From: Adhaeribacter sp.
GTDB lineage: Bacteria; Bacteroidota; Bacteroidia; Cytophagales; Hymenobacteraceae
Assembly: GCA_028288395.1 (NCBI GenBank)
Contig: JAQBNV010000379.1
Location: forward strand, 1 to 6,566
Length of the DNA stretch: 6,566 bases
Direction of reading: 5' to 3'
Positions 1 through 6,127 of the stretch are shown here, in pieces. The first letter of the stretch is position 1. Every line of letters starts with the position of its first letter. Under the pieces are notes generated by a model. That model had not been told where the DNA came from, ran no database searches, and saw only the letters and a program-made list of their open reading frames with translations. Both the position numbers and the translations under genes were made by a program.

Positions 1-65
1 GGGCACAATCGTTACTAATGATTTAAAATAATACCAGTGATGCCCGTTAAATCAGAGGCCGAACC

Positions 66-200
66 GATGTCTTCGATTTGCAGGCCACCATTCTAAACCA
101 GTTGGGTATGGACCACGAGAAACTCACCTATGCTTTCCAGGGCCGCAATTTCCGGCTGACCGATGTACACGGGAAAGTTATTAATGAAATTATTGCCTGA
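66..200 (+). pseudogene. 3' remnant of a DUF1501-family gene
   Basis: Translation from 66 gives 44 residues and a TGA at 198-200. The peptide contains [14 protein letters not shown], then [18 protein letters not shown], and ends VINEIIA. This matches the conserved C-terminal end of DUF1501 proteins, exported sulfatase/phosphatase-like proteins of about 450-500 residues found in Planctomycetes and Bacteroidota and often encoded beside DUF1549/DUF1553 cytochrome-type proteins. The frame cannot be extended upstream because it meets TAA at 48-50. A neighbouring frame reading AEP just before it suggests a small indel near 63-66, but that frame stops at TGA 19-21. I therefore read this as a decayed gene end and not simply a gene cut by the window edge. 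The family call rests on recognition of the C-terminal motif; the rest of the gene is not visible. Confidence 0.6.
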
Positions 201-314
201 TTTGGCACAAAGCAATTATCTTTTTACTAATACCAAATTGCCCAAACTATATTCCATCGAAAAATACAGGAAAGATAGCCTTGTAAGCTATTAATTATCT
301 ATGGAAGGATGTAA

Positions 315-500
315 ATGAAATATGGCATTAAACAACTAAAAATAAATATAATTTAAAACAAACCTTTTATTCGGTGCTGGAACTGCCAAACGAAGATAAA
401 AAATTATTCACGTCGCATGTCTTTCTTTTATTCAAAAGCTTTTTGCGGTGAGTGTCATACCAAAGCGCATGAACAAGGTGCCATACTGCAGGTAACTTAA
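315..500 (+). pseudogene. Small zinc-ribbon-like protein, interrupted by an in-frame TAA
   Basis: An ATG at 315 follows a good Shine-Dalgarno-like GGAAGGA (303-309) with 5-nt spacing, which is unusual in this window. The frame reads MKYGIKQLKINII, meets TAA at 354-356, then continues open in the same frame to TAA 498-500. The second part contains RCWNC (cysteine codons 375-377 and 384-386) and FCGECH (444-446 and 453-455). This CxxC-X19-CxxC pattern resembles a small treble-clef or zinc-ribbon fold, with a basic NYSRRMSFFY linker between the pairs. With the stop ignored it would be about 61 residues. CxxCH could also be a haem c site, but there is no signal peptide and the paired CxxC favours zinc. 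I do not recognise a named family. It may be a nonsense-mutated gene, a gene with a non-canonical start after 356, or coincidence. Confidence 0.38.
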
Positions 501-529
501 ACCCGGTAGGTTTTGAAACCTACCGGGTT
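500..529. repeat. Perfect 30-bp palindrome, REP-like or terminator hairpin
   Basis: AACCCGGTAGGTTT (500-513) and its exact reverse complement AAACCTACCGGGTT (516-529) are separated by only TG. The 14-bp arms would form a very stable hairpin in RNA from either strand. It begins on the last base of the stop codon of the interrupted zinc-ribbon frame, so it could act as that frame's 3' hairpin. No good U-run follows on either strand; the nearest plus-strand T-run is CTTTTT around 537-542. The symmetry and GC-rich arms in an AT-rich spacer also fit a dispersed palindromic (REP-like) element of the sort common in Bacteroidota. Copy number cannot be judged from this window. Confidence 0.75.
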
Positions 530-911
530 CGCTTCACTTTTTAGGTCAGCTTTACGGCAGGTTGTAAATGTGAAATGGTATTAGTTAACTTGGGTATTAT
601 TTTCCGCGATATCCATATCTCGCTATGGCTGGGGTTAAAGGCCATAGTTTGTGATTAACTCATTACAGTAGCTCTTATTTTTAGCAGCATCTCCTGTATT
701 CTCGGGAGGCCATCCTTATAAATTAGCCTGCATGGTACCGTATTTAATCAAATAACTCCGGAAAATTTATAGCTAATATTAGTCTGAATGAATTTGTTTC
801 TTATCAACCCCATTCAACCATTAATTGATTATAGCTTAAACTAAAATTTTATAAAAAGAATAGCTACCATTGTGAATAAATTTCAGAATGGCTCTTAAGG
901 CAAACTAAACC
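530..911. other. Gene-free spacer downstream of recJ
   Basis: I see no convincing coding sequence here. The only structure worth noting is a 7-bp inverted repeat, CTATGGC (623-629) and GCCATAG (641-647), with an 11-nt loop. Short open frames exist, such as 27 codons on plus at 575-658 and 34 codons on minus at 645-544. They show no recognisable motif and no supporting start context. No convincing intrinsic terminator was found immediately after the recJ stop on the minus strand. Confidence 0.5.
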
Positions 912-2621
912 TTACTCGGCAAAACGAATATCTTTAATGCGGAGCTGCATCGTAATACTGCCCCGGTAAACGTTTTCTTCTACGCAGTAGCAAATATCAA
1001 ACGGAATGCCCTTAAGGATGCGGGGGTAATAATCGGCCATACCAAACGCGATGGCGTCGATAGGATGGCTGTCTTCCTGCATAATTTTAAGTTTCAGGTG
1101 GGTTTCGCCTACCACCCGGCACGCACCCGTATCAAACACGCACTCCGACATAAAAACCGGTCCCATGTTGCCCGGGCCAAAGGGCTCCATTTGCTTAATA
1201 ATTTTTAGAAAGTTAGGGGTAATCTGTTTTAACCGGATAGGCGTATCTATCTCTATTTGAGGTATAAGCTGTTCGGCGGTAATGGTACGGCTAACGACTG
1301 CCTCAAACCGCTCCCGAAAAGCCGGAATATTTTCGACGGGCAAGGTCAAACCGGCTGCGTACATGTGCCCGCCAAACTGTTCGAGTAAATCGCTGCACTC
1401 CAGGATAGCGCTGTGCACATCAAAACCATGCACCGACCGCGCTGAACCAGAAGCCTTGCCGTTAGACTGGGTTAAAATAATAGTAGGGCGGTAATATTTT
1501 TCGATACAGCGGGAAGCCACAATACCTACCACGCCCTTGTGCCAGGTTTCCTTAAACAACACCGTAGAACGCGACCGGCGCATTACCTCATCCTGCTCTA
1601 TCATCAGCAGGGCTTCTTTCGTAATGCTGGTATCGTGGCCCCGGCGTTCCTTATTGGTCTTGTCAATAATATCGGCTTTGGCAAAGGCTTCTTCTTTGGT
1701 GCTGGCCAGCAACATGTGCACCGAGCGTTTGGCATCGCCCATACGGCCGGCCGCATTGATGCGGGGCGCAAAGCCAAACACGATGCTGTTAATATCTAGT
1801 TCGCCGGTGAGGGCGGCTAAATCTCTTAATGCTTCTAATCCGGGCCGCAACGGCGCACCCGAATTAAGCTGTTGCAGGCCAAAATAAGCGAAGATACGGT
1901 TCTCGCCGGTAATAGGCACAATATCGGCCGCAATACTTACCACCAGTAAATCCAGCAACCCAAAGAGTGGCTCCGGGTCCAAATCGTTGTGCTGGCAAAA
2001 ACCCTGCATAAATTTAAACCCTACCCCGCAACCCGATAGCTCTTTGTAAGGATACGGGCAATCGCTGCGTTTGGGGTCCAGCACCGCCACCGCGTCCGGA
2101 ATAGTTGTATCGGGTAAGTGATGGTCGCAAATAATAAAATCAATGCCTTTGGATTTCGCGTAGGCTACTTTCTCCATCGATTTAATCCCGCAATCGAGGC
2201 TAATTACCAGGGTAAAATTGTTCTCAGCGGCCCAATCTACTCCCTGCACCGTAATGCCATAACCCTCTAAGTCGCGGTTGGGAATATAAATATCGATGTT
2301 GTTGACGTAGCTGCGCAGGAAACTAAAGACCAATGCAACCGACGTGGTACCATCTACATCGTAATCGCCGTAAATCAGTACTTTCTCGTCGCGGTGAATG
2401 GCCTCGTTCAGCCGGTCAACTGCTTTGTCCATGTCCCGGATTAGGAAGGGATCGTGCAGATCGTCGAGCGAGGGACGGAAGTATTTCTTTGCTTCCTCAT
2501 AATTGCACACTACGCGCTGGCATAAAACAGTAGCTAAGGTTTCGCTAATGAGCAAGCTTTTGGCTAGAGCGCTCACCGTCTCCTGGTCAGGGGTTGGCTT
2601 TAATACCCATCTTTTCTCCAT
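912..2621 (-). CDS. recJ: Single-stranded-DNA-specific 5'-3' exonuclease RecJ
   Basis: RecJ degrades single-stranded DNA 5' to 3' in RecF-pathway recombination, mismatch repair and base-excision repair, in the cytoplasm with divalent metal ions. The 569-residue product is close to the usual length (E. coli about 577). The DHH-phosphoesterase motifs are all present: DYDVDG (86-91), SLDCGI (141-146), DHH (166-168) and SIAADIVPI (229-237). The DHHA1 part has RINAAGRMG (287-295), WHKGVVGIVASR (360-371), GSARS (392-396) and FGGHMYAAG (416-424). Residues from about 450 to the end form the OB-fold-like C-terminal domain. The ATG at 2619-2621 gives a normal RecJ N-terminus. There is no Shine-Dalgarno, as is usual in Bacteroidota. 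The gene stands alone, divergent from the small frame at 2756. No inactivating change is seen. Confidence 0.97.
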   Translation of the reverse strand: MEKRWVLKPTPDQETVSALAKSLLISETLATVLCQRVVCNYEEAKKYFRPSLDDLHDPFLIRDMDKAVDRLNEAIHRDEKVLIYGDYDVDGTTSVALVFSFLRSYVNNIDIYIPNRDLEGYGITVQGVDWAAENNFTLVISLDCGIKSMEKVAYAKSKGIDFIICDHHLPDTTIPDAVAVLDPKRSDCPYPYKELSGCGVGFKFMQGFCQHNDLDPEPLFGLLDLLVVSIAADIVPITGENRIFAYFGLQQLNSGAPLRPGLEALRDLAALTGELDINSIVFGFAPRINAAGRMGDAKRSVHMLLASTKEEAFAKADIIDKTNKERRGHDTSITKEALLMIEQDEVMRRSRSTVLFKETWHKGVVGIVASRCIEKYYRPTIILTQSNGKASGSARSVHGFDVHSAILECSDLLEQFGGHMYAAGLTLPVENIPAFRERFEAVVSRTITAEQLIPQIEIDTPIRLKQITPNFLKIIKQMEPFGPGNMGPVFMSECVFDTGACRVVGETHLKLKIMQEDSHPIDAIAFGMADYYPRILKGIPFDICYCVEENVYRGSITMQLRIKDIRFAE

Positions 2622-2649
2622 GTTGCTGCTTCGTTCGTGTGCGGGATTA

Positions 2650-2657
2650 CAAAAGTA
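2650..2657 (-). promoter_or_regulatory. Candidate -7 box of the recJ promoter
   Basis: On the minus strand the sequence reads TACTTTTG, an exact match to the Bacteroidota -7 consensus TAnnTTTG. It lies 28 nt upstream of the recJ ATG. The nearest upstream TTG (minus strand, 2686-2684) is 26 nt away, longer than the usual 17-23 nt, so the -33 element is not convincing. Confidence 0.4.
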
Positions 2658-2723
2658 ATTAATTAAAGAAGAAATTCGCGCTACAAGTTCCGCTTAAATC
2701 CGGGAGCTTAATCAAATAATTTT

Positions 2724-2731
2724 TAATTTTG
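2724..2731 (+). promoter_or_regulatory. Candidate -7 box for the small membrane-protein frame
   Basis: TAATTTTG matches TAnnTTTG exactly and ends 24 nt before the TTG start at 2756, which would give a leader of about 20 nt. No clear TTTG or TTG is found at the expected -33 distance. The surroundings are very AT-rich, so a chance match is possible. Confidence 0.3.
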
Positions 2732-2755
2732 GCTAATTAATTTTAAATCAAGGTA

Positions 2756-2872
2756 TTGAAAAAGCTACGTAATTTTTATGACAAATGGAAAGACTATATC
2801 CAGACCGACCTGCTGATGTATGTGTTCTTCATTGTGTTTCTCCTGATATTATTTATCTTCTTCCGCGATTAA
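2756..2872 (+). CDS. Small single-pass membrane protein, 38 residues, TTG start
   Basis: The frame starts at TTG 2756-2758 and ends at TAA 2870-2872. The product begins MKKLRNFYDKWKDYIQTD, a basic and aromatic N-terminal segment, followed by one strongly hydrophobic helix (about residues 19-36, rich in Leu, Phe and Ile) and a final RD. The positive-inside rule suggests a cytoplasmic N-terminus. An in-frame TAA at 2744-2746 leaves no ATG except the internal Met21, which would remove everything before the helix, so TTG is the likely start. AAGG at 2750-2753 is too close to be a good ribosome site. I do not recognise a named family and assign no function. It is divergent from recJ and convergent with the 95-residue gene across a shared hairpin. 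The protein-like composition argues for a real gene that automatic callers would miss. Confidence 0.55.
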   Translation: MKKLRNFYDKWKDYIQTDLLMYVFFIVFLLILFIFFRD

Positions 2873-2907
2873 TTTAACAGTTGCGTCTTCCTTTATAAAT
2901 CAGGCAT

Positions 2908-2941
2908 AAAAAAGCCTTCTCCTTAAACCAGAGAAGGCTTT
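2908..2941 (-). terminator. Intrinsic terminator between convergent genes
   Basis: AAAGCCTTCTC (2911-2921) pairs with GAGAAGGCTTT (2931-2941) around a 9-nt loop. Six A at 2908-2913 give a U-tract on the minus strand, so this is a good terminator for the gene whose stop lies at 2964-2966. On the plus strand it sits 38 bp after the small membrane-protein frame but has only three T after the stem, so termination in that direction should be weaker. Confidence 0.8.
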
Positions 2942-2963
2942 GCCTGGCCAGTAGCCGTTTTTT

Positions 2964-3251
2964 CTATTCAGTATTATTTTCGGTTGCCGTACCACCCACA
3001 TGGCCGTGGTAGCCGGTACCGGTAGGCGCGCCTAAGTCACCGCCCGATTCGTGGGCGGTACCTAACCCGCCGGTACCGCCCGCGGCGCCCGCCATTGCGG
3101 CCGGGTGCACCGGGTCCTGATCGGCTTGCTGGGTTTCGGCGTTGCCGCCCGGCGAAAAGCCTTCGTTCGCTTCGCTTTCTTTTTCCACTTCTTCCAAGCG
3201 CCGCTGCATGGCTTTCATACTCTCGTCCATTTCTTCTATTTTTTTGTCCAT
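2964..3251 (-). CDS. Hypothetical protein: coiled-coil start, Gly-rich tail
   Basis: This 95-residue product is not one I recognise. Residues 1-29 are highly charged (MDKKIEEMDESMKAMQRRLE and on to ESEAN) and have heptad-like spacing consistent with a short coiled coil. From about 32 onward it is low-complexity, rich in Gly, Ala, Thr and His, with GAAGGTGGLGTAHESGG and TGYHGHVGG, and is probably disordered. There is no signal peptide, no transmembrane helix and no cysteine. The start ATG (3249-3251) begins the charged segment and no Shine-Dalgarno is visible. The gene lies 129 bp downstream of oxyR on the same strand; a weak terminator between them suggests separate transcription, though read-through is possible. 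The tail raises local GC well above the surroundings. A clear hairpin terminator follows the stop, which supports it being a real gene. Confidence 0.7.
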   Translation of the reverse strand: MDKKIEEMDESMKAMQRRLEEVEKESEANEGFSPGGNAETQQADQDPVHPAAMAGAAGGTGGLGTAHESGGDLGAPTGTGYHGHVGGTATENNTE

Positions 3252-3343
3252 CGCCGTAATTATTTTGTTTAAATAATATTTCCTGCTGCTGGTTTACGCG
3301 ATTATTAACCGCCTGTAGCCGGAATAAATACGCATTTTAACTT

Positions 3344-3361
3344 AAAAAAACTTGCCGCAAG
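3344..3361 (-). terminator. Possible weak terminator of oxyR
   Basis: On the minus strand, CTTG-CGG-CAAG (3361-3351) is followed by seven T (3350-3344), starting about 20 nt after the oxyR stop. The stem is only 4 bp plus a possible G-T pair, so it is weak despite the good U-run. Confidence 0.4.
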
Positions 3362-3380
3362 CAAAATGACTTGGTTCTGA

Positions 3381-4331
3381 TTAGCTTTTATTACTTTGAA
3401 TTTGTACCACCCGCTCGTTTTTATTATTCCGCACCTTGGCGGGCAATGCGGCTAATATTTCGGCCTGCAGTACTTCTACCAACCGTTTTTTTACGTAATC
3501 GCGGTGCGTTACCAGGCTCACTTCACGCACGGGCGCAGGCTGATCAAAATAGCGCACCAGCATTTGCTGTTTCGCCGAGAAATCTAAAGTGGCCAGTTCC
3601 GGAATAATCGTAATGCCATTGTCTTGTTCTACCATGCGCCGCAACGTTTCAATGCTGCCGGCTTCGTACTCAAAGGCTTTTCCTTCAGGCAGCGCGCTCC
3701 GCAGTTCGCACAGATTTAATATTTGCGACCGGAAACAATGGCCTTCTTCCAGGAGCCAGAGCATTTTCAGGTCAATATCGGCTGGCAATACGTATTTCTT
3801 CCCGTACAGTGCATTTTCTTTAGAGACGTAAGCCACCAGTTCCTCATAAAACAAAACCCGCTCTTTCAGGCTGTGGTCCTGGAGCGGCGTTACCAGCAGC
3901 CCCACATCCAGCTTGTTCTGTTTCAGGCAGGAGGCAATATTTTCGGTGGTTAGCTCGGTTATTTTAAGTTTTACCTTTGGGTATTTCTGCAGAAATTCTC
4001 GCAGAAAAAGAGGCAATAAATACGGCGCCAGCGTAGGAATTACGCCCAGACGCAGTTCGCCGGCTATTTCGCCTTTCTTGTCGCTGATTATTTGTTTTAT
4101 CACCTGCGCCTGTCTTAGCAATAGCCGCGCCTGCTGAATAATTTCTTCGCCTACTTCGGTGGGTACCACGGGCTGCTTACTCCGGTCGAATAATTTCACG
4201 CCCAATTCTTCCTCCAGCTTCTGAATCTGCATACTCAGAGTAGGCTGCGTTACGAAAGACTTTTCGGCGGCCGTAGCAAAGTGCCGGTAAGTATCAACGG
4301 CTACAATATATTCTAACTGAACAAGGGTCAC
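3381..4331 (-). CDS. oxyR: Hydrogen-peroxide-sensing LysR-type regulator OxyR
   Basis: OxyR is a cytoplasmic LysR-type activator that forms an intramolecular disulfide on exposure to H2O2 and then switches on peroxide-defence genes. The 316-residue product has the winged helix-turn-helix at about residues 1-60 (YRHFATAAEKSFVTQPTLSM, then LEEELGVKLFDR) and a substrate-binding-like domain from about 90 to 300. The redox segment EGHCFRSQILNLC places the cysteines at 199 and 208, with the same eight-residue spacing as in E. coli OxyR. This separates it from other LysR regulators. The start codon is GTG (4329-4331): an in-frame TAA lies just upstream, and the N-terminus MTLVQLEYIVAVDTYRHF aligns with known OxyR starts. 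No Shine-Dalgarno is present. It is transcribed away from katA, the classic arrangement of regulator and target, and shares a 225-bp control region with it. Autoregulation is likely but unproven. Confidence 0.95.
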   Translation of the reverse strand: MTLVQLEYIVAVDTYRHFATAAEKSFVTQPTLSMQIQKLEEELGVKLFDRSKQPVVPTEVGEEIIQQARLLLRQAQVIKQIISDKKGEIAGELRLGVIPTLAPYLLPLFLREFLQKYPKVKLKITELTTENIASCLKQNKLDVGLLVTPLQDHSLKERVLFYEELVAYVSKENALYGKKYVLPADIDLKMLWLLEEGHCFRSQILNLCELRSALPEGKAFEYEAGSIETLRRMVEQDNGITIIPELATLDFSAKQQMLVRYFDQPAPVREVSLVTHRDYVKKRLVEVLQAEILAALPAKVRNNKNERVVQIQSNKS

Positions 4332-4338
4332 TTTTGAG

Positions 4339-4362
4339 AATTATGAATTAGAAATTATGAAT
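4339..4362. repeat. Short direct repeat AATTATGAAT in the oxyR leader
   Basis: AATTATGAAT occurs at 4339-4348 and again at 4353-4362, a 14-bp period, immediately upstream of the oxyR start. It may be simple AT-rich intergenic sequence, because ATTATGAATTA-like tracts are common in such genomes, or part of the oxyR leader. No function is assigned. Confidence 0.5.
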
Positions 4363-4449
4363 GAAGTAAAACAGCTCATTGCCTTGGCATGCAGCATAAC
4401 GAAAAAGAAAGCAGGGCAGTCCATTAATCACCGTAAACCAGGACTAAAT

Positions 4450-4464
4450 ATAGACAAAAACTAT
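4450..4464. promoter_or_regulatory. Putative OxyR operator upstream of katA
   Basis: ATAG-ACAAAAA-CTAT is an exact ATAG-N7-CTAT dyad, the core half of the known OxyR recognition sequence, and extends to TATAG/CTATA. The second dyad of the four-part consensus is poor: positions expected to be ATAG and CTAT downstream read TAAA and GATT. A perfect 10-bp palindrome, TAACATGTTA (4464-4473), abuts it. The dyad centre lies about 66 bp upstream of the predicted katA transcription start, a typical place for a LysR-type activator. The site lies between oxyR and katA, so it could serve both. Confidence 0.55.
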
Positions 4465-4484
4465 AACATGTTAAATACTATTGA

Positions 4485-4516
4485 TTTGATTGATGAGCGA
4501 ATTAGCCAGAAGTTTG
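4485..4516 (+). promoter_or_regulatory. Candidate katA promoter
   Basis: TTTG at 4485-4488 and GAAGTTTG at 4509-4516 are separated by 20 nt, matching the Bacteroidota layout of a -33 TTTG and a -7 TAnnTTTG with one mismatch in the -7 box (G for T at its first base). The predicted start near 4522 leaves a leader of roughly 35 nt before the katA ATG. An imperfect -7 box suits a promoter that needs an activator. Confidence 0.4.
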
Positions 4517-4556
4517 CAACACTTAAAAGAATTCAACCCTTGCCAAAGAGCAAACC

Positions 4557-6065
4557 ATGGAAGAAAAAGCTAAAACCCACCGATTAACCACTGCCTCAGG
4601 CATACCTTATACCCAACACGAAGACTCTAAAACAGTTGGCCCGCGTGGTCCTATTTTGCTCGAAGATTTTATTCTGCACGAAAAACTAGCCCACTTTAAC
4701 CGCGAGCGCATACCGGAGCGGGTGGTGCATGCCAAAGGCGCCGGGGCTTATGGTAAATTTACGGTTACCCACGATATTACTAAATATACCCGCGCTAAAA
4801 TATTCAATCAGCTTGGCAAAGAAACACCTCTATTCCTGCGCTTTTCTACGGTAGGCGGCGAGAATGGCTCGGCCGATACTGAACGCGACCCACGCGGTTT
4901 TGCGATTAAATTTTATACCGAAGACGGCAATTGGGATTTGGTAGGCAACAACACCCCGGTATTTTTTATCAAAGACCCCAAAAAATTTCCGGATTTTATT
5001 CATACCCAAAAACGCGACCCGCGCACGCATACCAAAAGCGCGACCATGATGTGGGATTTCTGGAGCCTGAACCCCGAAAGCCTGCACCAGGTAATGATTC
5101 TGATGAGCGACCGGGGCACGCCTTACGGCTACCGCCACATGCACGGCTTTGGCAGCCACACTTTCTCGTTTATCAATGCCAGCAATGAGCGCCATTACGT
5201 GAAGTTCCATTTTAAAACCTTGCAAGGCATTAAAAACTTTAACGATGCCGAAGCCGCAGCCATGAAAGGCCAGGATCCGGATTTTGCGCAACGCGATCTG
5301 GTAGAAGCCATCGACCGGGGCGATTACCCGCAGTGGGCCCTGAAAATACAGGTATTGACCGAAGCTGAAGCCAAGACTTACAAATGGAATCCGTTTGATT
5401 TAACGAAGGTATGGTCGCAGAAAGATTTCCCCCTTTTAGATGTGGGCATTCTGGAACTGAATCGCATCCCTAATAATTATTTTGCCGATGTAGAGCAATC
5501 GGCGTTTGCCCCGGCGCACGTGGTAGATGGCATTGGCTATTCGCCGGACCGGATGCTGCAGGGCCGCCTGCTGTCTTACCCCGATGCGCAACGCTACCGC
5601 ATTGGTGCTAACTACGAGCAACTGCCGGTTAACCGCTGCCCCTATGCCGTAAATAATTACCAGCGCGATGGCTCCATGCGCTACGACAGCAACGGCGGCA
5701 GCGCGCCCAATTATTTCCCGAACAGCTTTGACAATATTTACCCCGACGAGCAATACCAGGAGCCGGCCCGTGAATTAGAAAGCTCCGTAGCAGGCTGGTT
5801 TGACCGGAACGGTGAAAACGAAAACGACCATTATACCCAGCCCGGCGATTTATTCCGCCTGATGACACCCGACGAGCAGCAAGCAATAATCCGCAATATT
5901 ATAGGCGCTATGAGCGGCATCGCCGGCGAAAAACGGGCTTTGATTATTAACCGGCAGTTGTGCCATTTCTTCCGGGCCGATATAAGCTTGGGAATTGGTG
6001 TAGCCATGGGCCTGGGCATCAACATCGAGAGCCAGGCGATGCAGCACGCCATCAGCGGAAACTAA
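4557..6065 (+). CDS. katA: Monofunctional haem catalase KatA (small-subunit, clade 3 type)
   Basis: Catalase converts 2 H2O2 to 2 H2O and O2 in the cytoplasm, usually as a haem b homotetramer. The 502-residue product is full length for the small-subunit class and lacks the extra C-terminal domain of large catalases. The distal catalytic histidine is His58 in RVVHAKGAGAYG, and Asn131 lies in DLVGNNTPVFF. The proximal haem ligand Tyr341 and nearby Arg337 lie in RLLSYPDAQRYRIG. All are offset by 17 from the bovine numbering (75, 148, 358, 354). The substrate-channel and core segments (FWSLNPESLHQV, DRGTPYGYRHMHGFGSHTF) are intact. The ATG at 4557 gives a normal N-terminus (LTTASGIPYTQ); a purine stretch AAAGAG lies just upstream. 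No signal peptide is seen. It is transcribed alone, divergent from oxyR, with a putative OxyR site upstream and a strong terminator downstream, so peroxide induction is expected. Confidence 0.98.
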   Translation: MEEKAKTHRLTTASGIPYTQHEDSKTVGPRGPILLEDFILHEKLAHFNRERIPERVVHAKGAGAYGKFTVTHDITKYTRAKIFNQLGKETPLFLRFSTVGGENGSADTERDPRGFAIKFYTEDGNWDLVGNNTPVFFIKDPKKFPDFIHTQKRDPRTHTKSATMMWDFWSLNPESLHQVMILMSDRGTPYGYRHMHGFGSHTFSFINASNERHYVKFHFKTLQGIKNFNDAEAAAMKGQDPDFAQRDLVEAIDRGDYPQWALKIQVLTEAEAKTYKWNPFDLTKVWSQKDFPLLDVGILELNRIPNNYFADVEQSAFAPAHVVDGIGYSPDRMLQGRLLSYPDAQRYRIGANYEQLPVNRCPYAVNNYQRDGSMRYDSNGGSAPNYFPNSFDNIYPDEQYQEPARELESSVAGWFDRNGENENDHYTQPGDLFRLMTPDEQQAIIRNIIGAMSGIAGEKRALIINRQLCHFFRADISLGIGVAMGLGINIESQAMQHAISGN

Positions 6066-6089
6066 TTTACTACTGCATATACAAGCAAG

Positions 6090-6120
6090 CGGCGGGAACA
6101 TTTCCCGCCGTTTCTTTTTT
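6090..6120 (+). terminator. Intrinsic terminator of katA
   Basis: CGGCGGGAA (6090-6098) pairs with TTCCCGCCG (6102-6110) across a CAT loop and is followed by TTTCTTTTTT (6111-6120). It starts 25 nt after the katA stop. The 9-bp GC-rich stem and T-run make it a strong Rho-independent terminator for the plus strand. On the minus strand it lacks a T-run, so it would not end the neighbouring gene well. Confidence 0.9.
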
Positions 6121-6127
6121 ATACCTC

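Noticed and set aside
444..458. CxxCH as a haem c site, perhaps part of the cytochrome that often accompanies DUF1501
   Set aside because: A second CxxC lies upstream in the same frame, there is no signal peptide, and the spacing fits a zinc ribbon better.
544..645. 34-codon minus-strand frame (MAFNPSHSEIWISRKIIP...) and a 27-codon plus-strand frame at 575-658
   Set aside because: Both have ATG starts, but they overlap each other and lack a recognisable motif or ribosome site, so neither can be supported.
623..647. CTATGGC/GCCATAG inverted repeat as a terminator or operator
   Set aside because: It is only 7 bp with an 11-nt loop, has no adjacent T-run and lies far from any gene end.
1..911. 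A transposon or other mobile element explaining the decayed left end
   Set aside because: No transposase motif, terminal inverted repeats or target duplication could be seen.
4357..4587. 76-codon plus-strand open frame between oxyR and katA
   Set aside because: It overlaps the katA start by 31 bp, covers the putative OxyR site and katA promoter, begins inside a simple repeat, and its Lys-rich product resembles no family.
4830..5291. 153-codon minus-strand open frame inside katA
   Set aside because: It is an antisense shadow of a highly conserved catalase segment and has no independent motif. The other open frames inside katA, oxyR and recJ were rejected for the same reason.
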